Made by a program: the position numbers and the translations under genes. Positions 7,882 through 16,202 of a DNA stretch of 34,356 bases are shown piece after piece (positions within the stretch are counted from its first letter, which is position 1; each line of letters opens with the position of its first letter). A model generated the notes under the pieces. The model saw only the letters and a program-made list of their open reading frames with translations, was not told the DNA's origin and did not search any database. Origin of the DNA: JBBDMW01 sp040878005 (GTDB taxonomy: Bacteria; Chloroflexota; Dehalococcoidia; Lucifugimonadales; Lucifugimonadaceae); contig JBBDMW010000016.1 in assembly GCA_040878005.1 (NCBI GenBank), forward strand, positions 1 to 34,356, written 5' to 3'.

Positions 7882-8598
7882 ATGAGTTTCGAATATCACG
7901 TGGATGCGTCTACACCAGATGCACAAGCGGCCCAGGGGCTTTATGGGACGCTCGTCTTCCTGCGCCGCCGCATATTGGTCGGTCTGCTGTTCCTGGCGCC
8001 GTTCATTCTCACATTCATCGTTTTCAAGTGGTTGTATGACCTTGCGCTCAGCGTAATCGAGCCACTGCTCGCCGGCTGGTCTGAAAACCTGGTGCCGGGC
8101 GCGGCATTGGCCATACTCATGGCCGTACCTTTGGTTATCGGCATCATCGCCTTTCACGTAGGCGGCCGGTGGATACTGGCTACCGCTGAAAGCACCATGA
8201 TGAGGCTGCCGGTCGTTGGCCCCATTTTTGTCATTTCAAAGCAACTGATTGACGCATTTGATGCGACAAGCCGCACCGGCTTCAATCGCGTCGTGGAGAT
8301 TCAGTACCCCCGGCCTGGCGCCTGGACGATTGGATTTCTCACGTCGGTGTTGACGCACGAAGATGGCCAGAAAATGGGCGTCGTGTACATGCCGACCGCG
8401 CCCCTGCCGAATTCCGGATGGGTGGTGGTGGTGAGCATGGAAGACATCTACGACATAGATTTATCGGTCAGTGAAGCCATGCGGTTCGCTGTATCGGGCG
8501 GCCTGGCGGCGCCTTCGACCATTACACGCACACCGACGGCGGAAAGAGAAAAGTCTTTTACTGCTGCAGGTGCAGCCAAGGAGAGCCAGGTCCGCTAA
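7882..8598 (+). CDS. DUF502-family membrane protein
   Basis: This is a 238-residue protein. Two hydrophobic segments (about 31-58, ILVGLLFLAPFILTFIVFKW, and 72-93, AALAILMAVPLVIGIIAFHV) are followed by the family hallmarks LPVVGPIFVISKQLIDAF (about 110-127), WTIGFLTS, GVVYMPTAPLPNSGW and EAMRFAVSGG. These match the DUF502 family of two-helix inner-membrane proteins of unknown function. GGAAGG lies about 10 bases before the ATG. It converges with the secreted glycosidase-like gene across a shared hairpin. The C-terminal 30 residues are low-complexity. Confidence 0.88.
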   Translation: MSFEYHVDASTPDAQAAQGLYGTLVFLRRRILVGLLFLAPFILTFIVFKWLYDLALSVIEPLLAGWSENLVPGAALAILMAVPLVIGIIAFHVGGRWILATAESTMMRLPVVGPIFVISKQLIDAFDATSRTGFNRVVEIQYPRPGAWTIGFLTSVLTHEDGQKMGVVYMPTAPLPNSGWVVVVSMEDIYDIDLSVSEAMRFAVSGGLAAPSTITRTPTAEREKSFTAAGAAKESQVR

Positions 8599-8612
8599 AG
8601 GAACGCGCTGAG

Positions 8613-8655
8613 CGCTGGCGGCGCAAGGGCATATGGCGCCCTCTCGCCGCCAGCG
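8613..8655. terminator. Bidirectional hairpin between convergent genes
   Basis: A perfect 11-bp stem CGCTGGCGGCG (8613-8623) / CGCCGCCAGCG (8645-8655) contains an inner AGGGC/GCCCT stem. It sits in the 71-base gap between the convergent DUF502 and glycosidase-like genes. There is no clear U-tract on either strand, but its position fits a shared terminator. Confidence 0.65.
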
Positions 8656-8669
8656 AAAGTGCCGGAGGC

Positions 8670-10946
8670 CTACCGCGTCACCTCTGCCAGCATGTCCCAC
8701 CATTCCGGCTCGGTGGCCTTCTCGAGCGTCCACCTGTCCCGCTCATCGCTGCTGTACACGCACTGGTAGCCGTCGTTGTCGTAGTACCCCCAGCCGACGC
8801 CCGCCTCGAGCGCGGCCTCAAAGCTGGAAAGGCTGGTCGAGTCCTCGTTGAACAGGATGGGCTTGCGCTCAGACCGCCACGCAGACCTCTCTCGCACCCG
8901 CTCAACCATCCCCCTGATCTCACCAGGCGAACGGTTGTTGCCGTGAAGCAGCACGTAGTCGCTCGCAGATATCCACGAATCAGGCGGGAAGTCGCTGCTC
9001 GTCATCGACGACGAAACCAGCAGCCTCCCCTCAGGCAGGTGCGTACCGGCCGCCCCGGATGACCTCTCCTGGATGCGGGCGATCAGGTCAGGGATCCTCG
9101 TGGGCCACAGCTCACGGTGCTGGTAACGGCTGCCCATCGACTCGTTCGACACCTCGATGATGACGTTGGTCCACCCGTTCTCAAGCACCCAGTCAACCGT
9201 GGCGTCCACCGCCGCGACCACACCGTCGCCGTCGTCTATACGCTGGTCCTGCCCGAAGTAGAAGAGGCCGAGGATCACAACCATCCCAAGGTCGTCCGCC
9301 TCCCGGATGACCGACCCCATCCTCACCAGGTACTGCGAGAAGGGGCTGTCGATGCCGTTTTGGTGGTCGTCGAAGGCCTGCGTGCCGCTCTTGCCGAACA
9401 GGTTGTTCTCTATCGGCTGGTCGTCTCCGAAGAACCCGTGGCAGCGGTTGCTCCCGCCCTGCATGTTGATGGCGATGGCGTCCAGCCCCCTCTCACTCCA
9501 CGCCCGCATGCTGACGATGAAGTCCTCGGTGTTCTTGCGCGGGTCCCACGGCTCCATTCCCCGGGGCACGACTCCGTCTGTTGCGTCGTACACGCCGTTG
9601 ACCATGCGTGAGTTGAGCAGCAGTCCCTCGACGGAGTTGCCGTTCCATGAGACGCCGCGGTGGGTCGCACGGCCGTTTATGAAGAACCTCTCGCCTGAGA
9701 TGCTGACACTGGTGTCAGCCACAGAGTCGCCCGCAAAGTACGAAAGCTCGCCACCCTCCGGCGGCTCCATACGGGGCGTGGGCGTAGGTGAAGGTGTCGG
9801 TTCCGACTCCGGGGTAGCAGTGGGCTCAGGCGGTGAGTCATTGGAAACGTTAAACGTTGCGCGGTCCCAGGCGGTAGATCCGTCACTGAACGCTACCAGG
9901 GCCGTCACTGAATGAGAGCCATCGGCCATGCGCCGAGTATCAAGTGCATTCGCCAGATCGGACGATCCACCGGCGAGATCCCATGGCACATTTGACTCGA
10001 CCTGGTATGGTCGCCCCGTCATGTCTGGATCATCAACATAGAACTGAACGCCTGCCATACCGGGCTCGTGTGCCACGAAACCGTAGATCTGGCCGGATAC
10101 CGTTGCTCCATCCATTGGGACAGAATTCCTGCTGTCCCGCTCTTTTGAAACCCTGATGTCGAAAGCGCCGTTGGATCCATCGGAAGGATCAGGTTCCTGA
10201 TTACCACTGTCACCCGGACCTCGTAAGCCATTGTTTACCGTAAAGGCAGCATCCGTACGTATCGATGTACCATCCGACCGATCGATGACCGCTGTTACGG
10301 TGTGGCTCCCATTGGCAAGACCGGTGGTGTCAAAGGGAAAAGCGAAAAGACCTGGCGCCGTGCCGTTGAAGTCATACGGCGCTATTCTTTCCACTGTGAC
10401 AGGTTCTCTCGTCATTCCCGGGTCATTAAGAAAAAACAGCACTGACCCGACGTCCTCATCAGGCCACACGAAAACGTACACGTCGCCTGATACCTCTGCG
10501 TCGGTAAGTTCCCCAGCGCTGGACCGGTCGGGCTCGGTGCTGACGAGCAGACTCTCATGGCCGGTCGCATCATCGGAGTTGTTGACCTGCACCTGAACGT
10601 GGTTCAGCTGACTCGTTCCGTCCTGGTAAGAGATCAGTGCAGTCACGACGTGGACGCCATCGGACACCCTTGTCGTATCAAACGGATTGGCATGGGTAAC
10701 TGATCCACCCTTGAAGTCCCACGGCACCCGCTGCTCGAACTGAACAGGAGGTCCGACCATCTGTGGGTCATCAAAGAAGAACGTTACGTTGTTGATTGGA
10801 CTGCCGGCGGCATTGGGGGCGTCTTCAAGGGAGATAAACGCCTCGCCTCGGAGAGTCATCCCATCGGTAAGCGTTTCAGAACTCGAGCGGTCAGAGACTG
10901 CACTCATAACCAGGATCACGCTTAATACAGATAAAAGAGCTGACAT
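8670..10946 (-). CDS. Secreted Ig-like repeat / glycoside-hydrolase-like protein
   Basis: This is a 758-residue exported protein. A signal-peptide-like N-terminus (residues 1-17, hydrophobic) precedes three homologous repeats of about 95 residues (about 26-123, 147-239 and 276-369). Each contains F-x-D-D/N-P-x-M, W/Y-D-F/L-x-G, F/L-D-T and G-x-H-x-V-T-A. A Pro/Thr/Glu linker (about 371-398) leads to a TIM-barrel-like domain (about 402-758) with VSNE (E602) and LFNED (E701), spaced like the acid/base and nucleophile of clan GH-A enzymes (GH5 or relatives). The start at 10946 is chosen because GGGAGG lies 6 bases upstream and the signal peptide then becomes N-terminal. The substrate is unknown; the repeats may bind polysaccharide or cell surface. 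Confidence 0.8.
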   Translation of the reverse strand: MSALLSVLSVILVMSAVSDRSSSETLTDGMTLRGEAFISLEDAPNAAGSPINNVTFFFDDPQMVGPPVQFEQRVPWDFKGGSVTHANPFDTTRVSDGVHVVTALISYQDGTSQLNHVQVQVNNSDDATGHESLLVSTEPDRSSAGELTDAEVSGDVYVFVWPDEDVGSVLFFLNDPGMTREPVTVERIAPYDFNGTAPGLFAFPFDTTGLANGSHTVTAVIDRSDGTSIRTDAAFTVNNGLRGPGDSGNQEPDPSDGSNGAFDIRVSKERDSRNSVPMDGATVSGQIYGFVAHEPGMAGVQFYVDDPDMTGRPYQVESNVPWDLAGGSSDLANALDTRRMADGSHSVTALVAFSDGSTAWDRATFNVSNDSPPEPTATPESEPTPSPTPTPRMEPPEGGELSYFAGDSVADTSVSISGERFFINGRATHRGVSWNGNSVEGLLLNSRMVNGVYDATDGVVPRGMEPWDPRKNTEDFIVSMRAWSERGLDAIAINMQGGSNRCHGFFGDDQPIENNLFGKSGTQAFDDHQNGIDSPFSQYLVRMGSVIREADDLGMVVILGLFYFGQDQRIDDGDGVVAAVDATVDWVLENGWTNVIIEVSNESMGSRYQHRELWPTRIPDLIARIQERSSGAAGTHLPEGRLLVSSSMTSSDFPPDSWISASDYVLLHGNNRSPGEIRGMVERVRERSAWRSERKPILFNEDSTSLSSFEAALEAGVGWGYYDNDGYQCVYSSDERDRWTLEKATEPEWWDMLAEVTR

Positions 10947-11354
10947 ACACATCCTCCCTACATCTTCCAGTGGCTCATATCTGTATCGAAATTCCGATAC
11001 AGTTGGCGCAGCAACGCCCGTGGCAACAGCCCGTCGACATCGTCGCTGTGCATCGTCTGAGAGGCGAAACGGTAACACACCAGATAACCTTTGGTAACGA
11101 AATCGCAACAACGAGTTAGCGCCAGTTATTGGACGCGGCAATCGAGCTAGGAACGCAAGCTGACACCGATGCGGCAGTCGAGTATTGCGGCGCGTACTAC
11201 AGGAAATAGTTGGGGAAACGAATGCAGGCGGCCACGATGGAGATGGGCCAAGGTTGGGCGCACAGCACTGTGGTACAGGTATGCCTGTTATCCATTGACG
11301 ACCTGGTTCATTGCGGGTACAACCCCACCGACGACTCAGACCAGGAGATGAGCC
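10947..11354. other. Divergent intergenic spacer
   Basis: This spacer separates the minus-strand secreted protein from the plus-strand esterase pair. It must hold both promoters. The open frame that extends upstream of the secreted protein is Arg-rich and not family-like. I see no RNA gene or repeat. Confidence 0.5.
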
Positions 11355-12314
11355 ATGACAATTGTCGACACAGGCGCATACCGCAGCAGCGTGACCAAGC
11401 CGCCAGACTTCGATCAGTTCTGGGCAGAGACATTGGCCGCCACTGAGGCCGAGCCACTCAACCCGCGCCTGACGCCGGCACCGATGCGATCAACTCATGA
11501 CGTGGAGGTTTTTGAGGCTTATTACCGCAGCTACGGCGGTCTTGAGATCGCGGGCTGGTACGCCCGGCCGCGCGACCCCGCGCCACGGTCACTGCCCGGA
11601 CTGCTGTTTGTACCCGGCTACGTGAGCGAGCCAAAGCTCCCCACCGACCTGGCGAGGCGCGGTTATGCAGCCTTCTCCGCAGCCCCGCGGAACAAGCTTC
11701 GGTCCAATGGTGTCTTCAACCCTGGATACCCCGGCCTGCTCACCCATAACATCCACGGTCGCTCCACCTACGGCTACCGCGGCTTCTATATGGATGCCGT
11801 CCGTGCGTTCGATCTGCTTGCTGGACTCCCAGAGGTCGACCCGAACCGCCTGGGAGTCCACGGCTCAAGCCAGGGCGGCGCTCTGACTCTGCTGGTTTCA
11901 TCGCTGCGGCCTGTGGAGGTCAAAGCTGCATCCGCCGGCGCCCCTTACCTGTGTTCCATGATGGATGCCGCCGGGCTTACCAGATCCTATCCCTACGAGG
12001 AGATCAACGACTACATTCGCCTGCATCCTGAACAAAAGGAGACGGTGCGGGACACGCTGAATCTGTACGACATTCACAACTTCGTGGACCGCATAACCTG
12101 CCCCATCATCGTGAACGTTGGCCTGAAGGATGATGTCTGCCCACCAGAAACTGGAATGGCTGCATTCAACGCAATCAGCAGCAAAGACAAGAAGCTGTAC
12201 ACATATGAGGACTGCGGCCATGAGTCTGGGACCGCACTTGGACATGACAGAGTCGTTGCAGAATTCATGGACAACATTCTCAGGCCAGGTGGAGTCAAAG
12301 GAGGCCGCTCATGA
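11355..12314 (+). CDS. Acetyl-xylan esterase / AXE1-type alpha/beta-hydrolase
   Basis: This is a 319-residue alpha/beta-hydrolase of the AXE1 (acetyl xylan esterase / cephalosporin deacetylase) type. The N-terminus has the family's FDQFWAETLA. The nucleophile elbow is GSSQGG (S172), the acid is in VGLKDDVCPP (D260) and the base in CGHESG (H289). FVPGYV (about 85-90) forms the oxyanion region. It probably removes acyl groups from a carbohydrate or xenobiotic ester in the cytoplasm, as there is no signal peptide. AGGAG lies 8 bases upstream of the ATG. It overlaps the next gene by ATGA, so the pair is translationally coupled. Confidence 0.88.
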   Translation: MTIVDTGAYRSSVTKPPDFDQFWAETLAATEAEPLNPRLTPAPMRSTHDVEVFEAYYRSYGGLEIAGWYARPRDPAPRSLPGLLFVPGYVSEPKLPTDLARRGYAAFSAAPRNKLRSNGVFNPGYPGLLTHNIHGRSTYGYRGFYMDAVRAFDLLAGLPEVDPNRLGVHGSSQGGALTLLVSSLRPVEVKAASAGAPYLCSMMDAAGLTRSYPYEEINDYIRLHPEQKETVRDTLNLYDIHNFVDRITCPIIVNVGLKDDVCPPETGMAAFNAISSKDKKLYTYEDCGHESGTALGHDRVVAEFMDNILRPGGVKGGRS

Positions 12315-13192
12315 CCAGTGCAGGAGTTGATTTCGACAGCTACTGGCGCCGGGTAGAACAGGAGGCTGCTCTTCTTTCAGGCGGCCCAGTCCAGGTTGAA
12401 GAGATAACCATCCGCTCCAACGAGGTTTCCATAGCCTACGGGCTGCGCTTTAATGGGGTAGGTGGTCATCCCCTATTTGCCTACTTTTGCGTACCCAAGG
12501 GCGAAGGCCCATTCGTGCCTCTCTTCCAGGCCCCGGGCTACGGCAGTGTCGTGCACGTCCCAGCATTCGAGAGACGCGAGCGTTACGCCGTCATGGCCCT
12601 TTGCCACCGCGGCCAGCGTCTATCCAACAGCATCTACAAGGCTGCTTATCCTGGCCTCCTGACGGACGGGCTGCCCGGGATGGGTTCATACATCTGGCGG
12701 AAGATAGTGGCAGACTGCCTCGTTGCCGTAGATGTCCTGCGCCGCCGACCGGAGGTAGACAGCGGCAGGCTGGCGGTTTCAGGAAACGATCTGGCGGCAC
12801 TGGTCGCGGGTCTGCGTCCCGTCTCAACTCTTTTACTCGATGGCGCTCTGCTCTTCCGTGACGGCGCCCGCCATGCAGCCCGCACCGAAGCGTACCCGCT
12901 CCAGGAGTTCAACGATTTCCGGCGTGCCCATCCAGATCAATGGCCTGAGGCTGAACAAACGCTGTCCTTGTACGACCCGATATGGGTTGCACCCCGGATC
13001 AAAGCTGACACTTTGATCTCCTGCCCGGCAGCTGACGAACCCGTGTGCACGGAGTTGGCATCAGCCATTGGCGGCAATGCCGAAGTACGCATAAACACCG
13101 GTTACAGCTACCTGGATCACAAAGCCAACGAAGATTGGCTGGCCCAGTCAACGGGAGTCCCGGTGAGTGCAGGTCCGTTCCTGCCACGATAA
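12311..13192 (+). CDS. AXE1-like paralogue lacking the catalytic serine
   Basis: This 293-residue protein is clearly related to the preceding esterase: FDSYWRRVEQEA, FQAPGYG, CHRGQRL, AAYPGLLTDG, CLVAVDVLRRRPEVDSGRLAVSG, and EFNDFRRAHP...LSLYDP. Where the partner has GSSQGG it has GNDLAA (158-163), so the nucleophile Ser is Asp160 and the elbow glycines are lost. The base region reads LDHKAN, with a His that may or may not align. It is therefore probably inactive as an esterase and could be a regulatory or structural partner. The ATGA overlap with the upstream gene implies coordinated, perhaps equimolar, expression. Confidence 0.8.
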   Translation: MTSAGVDFDSYWRRVEQEAALLSGGPVQVEEITIRSNEVSIAYGLRFNGVGGHPLFAYFCVPKGEGPFVPLFQAPGYGSVVHVPAFERRERYAVMALCHRGQRLSNSIYKAAYPGLLTDGLPGMGSYIWRKIVADCLVAVDVLRRRPEVDSGRLAVSGNDLAALVAGLRPVSTLLLDGALLFRDGARHAARTEAYPLQEFNDFRRAHPDQWPEAEQTLSLYDPIWVAPRIKADTLISCPAADEPVCTELASAIGGNAEVRINTGYSYLDHKANEDWLAQSTGVPVSAGPFLPR

Positions 13193-13299
13193 AACGATGA
13201 TCGACCTCTCCCTACGCAGGCAGTAGCCCCAGTTATTTATTTCTGCGGCCGCGCGGGAGTTTTTGGTGGATTATCTTAGCCAACCAGGAGCGCCGACTC

Positions 13300-14070
13300 T
13301 TAACTGGCCGCAGCGATCTGCTCCTCGGCGGGGCCTACGCCGCTCATCACTATCTCGCCGTCCCTGGCGTCAATTGTGATGGTGTAGCCATCGCTGAACT
13401 CGCCTTCGAGCAGCTTGAGCGCCAACGGGTCCAGCACCACGTGTTGAATGGCGCGTTTGAGCGGACGTGCGCCGAACGCAGGATCAAAACCTTCGTTTAT
13501 CAGGAGGTTCCGCGCTGACTCCATCAGCTCGATCCTTATGTTGCGATCCGCAAGGCGCTGCTGGACCAGTTCCAACTGTATGTCCAGAACGCGCTCCACA
13601 TCTTCCCGGCGCAGAGCGTCGAAGATGATCGTTTCGTCAACACGGTTCAGGAACTCTGGCCTGAAGGCTGACCTGAGCGACTCCATAACCATAGACCGCA
13701 TCTGGTCACGCTGCTCCGGCGCAGTCATGTCCAGGACGTAGTGGCTGCCAATGTTGGATGTCATTATCAGCACTGTGTTCCTGAAGTCCACTGTGCGGCC
13801 CTGGCCGTCAGTCAGGCGGCCATCATCCAAAACCTGGAGCAATACGTTGAACACGTCGTTGTGCGCCTTCTCAATTTCGTCGAGAAGCACAACTGAGTAG
13901 GACCGCCGGCGAACGGCCTCAGTAAGCTGTCCGCCCTCCTCATACCCCATGTAGCCGGGTGGAGCGCCAATTAGGCGGGAGACTGAGTGTTTCTCCATGT
14001 ACTCCGACATGTCGATGCGGATCATCCTGGAACAAGCAGAGAGGGCGATCTCATGCGACACTCGGTCCAC
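13300..14070 (-). pseudogene. clpB: C-terminal fragment of ClpB disaggregase
   Basis: From about 14025 down to 13300 this is a near-textbook end of ClpB: RIDMSEYMEKHSVSRLIGAP, PGYMGYEEGGQLTEAVR, Walker B VVLLDEIEKAH, DGRLTDGQGRTVDFRN, sensor TSNIGS, FRPEFLNRVDE, and FGARPLKRAIQ in the D2-small domain. The N-domain, the whole first AAA+ ring, the coiled coil and the second Walker A (normally just upstream of the RIDMSEY block) are missing. The 15 residues before the block do not resemble ClpB. The gene is cut cleanly about 60-75 bases before the oppositely oriented aldo/keto reductase. A 241-residue fragment without Walker A cannot bind ATP normally. Either a rearrangement or a chimeric assembly explains it. 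Confidence 0.85.
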
Positions 14071-14102
14071 ATTCCACTGCGTAACCAGGAGCGAGCGAAG
14101 CC

Positions 14103-15056
14103 ATGGAATACCGGAGCCTCGGCAATGCAGGCGTCAAGGTCTCGCGAATATGCATCGGCGCCGGTGTACGCGGTCAACTGGACGAAGATCTATTCACGAA
14201 ATCTATAGAAACCGCTATCGATCTAGGCTGCAACTTCATCGACTGCGCGAATGTCTATGGAGGACAACAGGCGCAGGCGCTGCTCGGCAGAATCCTACAA
14301 GGCAAGCGTGATGATCTTGTCGTCGCGAGCAAGGTGGGCTCACGAGTAGGCGATGGACCAAACGATGAAGGCCTGTCCCGTCATCACATCATGGCGCAGG
14401 TTGAGCGGACGTTGAGGGAGCTTCAGACGGACCGCATTGACCTCTACTACATGCATCATCCCGACCCAAGAACTCCACTCGACGAAACCCTGCGAACGAT
14501 GGAGGAGCTGGTCCGGCAGGGGAAGGTGCGGTACATCGGTGCTTCCAACTTCACGGCGGCTGGCGTAACCGAACTGTTGTGGACGGCTGACAAGCTTGGC
14601 CTGGAAAAGGTTGCATGCCTCCAGAACCACTACAATCTCCTGCACCGGGACACGGCGGAGCCAGAACTATTCTCAGTTTGTGAGCGCCATAACATCGGTT
14701 TCACCACGTACAGCGCCACTGCGGTCGGATTGCTCACGGGGCAATTTCGCAGGGGACGCCAGATGCCAGAGCACGCCGTGTGGAGCAATGCCCAACTGGA
14801 GTCGATGCTGACACCACACGTAGAGCAGGTAGTTCAGACGCTGGTGAGCATCGCCGATGAGCGGGGCGCAACTCCCACCCAGGTGGCGATCGCGTGGATA
14901 CTCAACCACGAAGAAGTCACAGCACCCATCATCGGCGCTGAGTCTCCTGCCTACGTAAGGGAAGCGATGGGGGCACTGGAAATCAACCTCACAAGCGAGG
15001 AACGAGTGACGCTGGATAAGGCCTCCTTGAAGGATGGTCCAGGCGGAAACTTGTAG
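14103..15056 (+). CDS. Aldo/keto reductase
   Basis: This is a 317-residue TIM-barrel oxidoreductase of the aldo/keto reductase superfamily. It starts MEYRSLGNAGVKVSRICIGAG. The catalytic tetrad is visible as D47 (NFIDCANVYGG), Y52, K77 (VASKVG) and H118 (YYMHHPD). The cofactor region reads TPTQVAIAWILNHEEVTAPIIGA, typical of NADPH binding near the C-terminus. AGGAG lies about 12 bases upstream. It begins only about 75 bases from the truncated clpB, so its promoter region crosses the junction. The next gene, 76 bases downstream, is a second, more distant aldo/keto reductase, so they likely form an operon. Confidence 0.9.
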   Translation: MEYRSLGNAGVKVSRICIGAGVRGQLDEDLFTKSIETAIDLGCNFIDCANVYGGQQAQALLGRILQGKRDDLVVASKVGSRVGDGPNDEGLSRHHIMAQVERTLRELQTDRIDLYYMHHPDPRTPLDETLRTMEELVRQGKVRYIGASNFTAAGVTELLWTADKLGLEKVACLQNHYNLLHRDTAEPELFSVCERHNIGFTTYSATAVGLLTGQFRRGRQMPEHAVWSNAQLESMLTPHVEQVVQTLVSIADERGATPTQVAIAWILNHEEVTAPIIGAESPAYVREAMGALEINLTSEERVTLDKASLKDGPGGNL

Positions 15057-15132
15057 AAGGTCATAAGACACGCAGGTTTCACCTGAGAAACTCCGGCACC
15101 ACCGGCACGTCCACCAAAGAACTGGAGTAGCA

Positions 15133-16125
15133 ATGAAGTATCGAAAGTTTGGCCGGACAGGCTTGGAGATATCGGAGATCGTGTTCGGTGGCGGCGCCGT
15201 CGGAGGAATCCTTATCAACGCTGATGATGACACCCGGCGGACAGCCATCCGCACTGCCCTGGACGGCGGAATCAACTGGATCGACACTGCGGCGAGCTAC
15301 GGCAATGGCAAGTCGGAAGTGGCGATCGGCTGGCAGCTGAAAGAAGTTCCAGAAACCGAGCGGCCCTACATATCCACGAAAACGGCCTTCGACCGTGAGG
15401 CAGGCGATTTTGCCGGCCAGGCGGAACGCGCACTGAGTGCCAGCCTTGAGCGGCTACAAATGGGCAGCGTAGACCTGTACCAGGTGCACAACCGGATTGC
15501 GGAATCGCCCGAGAACGTGCTCAATGCGCTGACGCCGGACGACATTCTGCGCACCGGCGGTATCGCAGATGCCATGGACAGCCTCGTTCAGAAGGGCCTG
15601 ACCAGGCACGTAGGCTTCACATGCACCGGAGAAGCTGAGGCCCTTCACCAGGTAATCAGGAGCCGGCGGTTTGAGTCAGCACAGATCTACTACAACCTCC
15701 TCAATCCCAGCGCCGGCAGGGATATGCCTGCCAACTGGTCTGCCTACGACCACAGGAACATAATTGCGGCCGCTGCGGAAAACGGAGTGGCGGTAATGGT
15801 CATCCGGGTGCTCGCCGCGGGTGTGATCGCCACAGATGCGCGGACCGGCAGAGAGGGTGGCGTGGCGCTGAACAACGACGTCGCCTCAGATGAGGAGCGT
15901 ATGCGCAAGGTACTGCCACTCCTCAAGCCGGAGCATGGAGCGCGGTCACAGGTGGCGATCCGCTATGTCCTTCGCAGCCACGGAGTCTCCGGAGTCGTGG
16001 TGGGCATGGCCGAGTTGGAGCACCTCCGGGTCGCGCTCGAGGCAGCAGAAATGGGGCCGCTGCCAGATGACCTGCTGGCAGATTTGGACAGGCTGGCGGA
16101 CGCCAATTTCGGACTGCCCGGATAA
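15133..16125 (+). CDS. Aldo/keto reductase, second paralogue
   Basis: This 330-residue protein opens MKYRKFGRTGLEISEIVFGG. The tetrad is D51 (NWIDTAASYG), Y56, K83 (ISTKTAF) and H119 (DLYQVHN). The C-terminal RSQVAIRYVLRSHGVSGVVVGM corresponds to the cofactor-binding segment. It resembles the D-threo-aldose / L-fucose dehydrogenase-like branch more than the preceding paralogue, but the substrate is not readable. GGAG sits 6 bases before the ATG. The gene converges with the hydroxyacid dehydrogenase, with an inverted repeat between them. Confidence 0.9.
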   Translation: MKYRKFGRTGLEISEIVFGGGAVGGILINADDDTRRTAIRTALDGGINWIDTAASYGNGKSEVAIGWQLKEVPETERPYISTKTAFDREAGDFAGQAERALSASLERLQMGSVDLYQVHNRIAESPENVLNALTPDDILRTGGIADAMDSLVQKGLTRHVGFTCTGEAEALHQVIRSRRFESAQIYYNLLNPSAGRDMPANWSAYDHRNIIAAAAENGVAVMVIRVLAAGVIATDARTGREGGVALNNDVASDEERMRKVLPLLKPEHGARSQVAIRYVLRSHGVSGVVVGMAELEHLRVALEAAEMGPLPDDLLADLDRLADANFGLPG

Positions 16126-16161
16126 CACCGGCAAGTAACGCCACGGTTGCAAGCGCCGGTG
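16126..16161. terminator. Inverted repeat between convergent genes
   Basis: CACCGGC (16126-16132) and GCCGGTG (16155-16161) form a perfect 7-bp stem with a 22-base loop in the 77-base gap between convergent genes. It lacks a T-run. A shared terminator is the simplest reading. Confidence 0.45.
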
Positions 16162-16202
16162 GAATGACAATCGCCCTTCGCGCCATTCACCGGCCACCTG
16201 GC

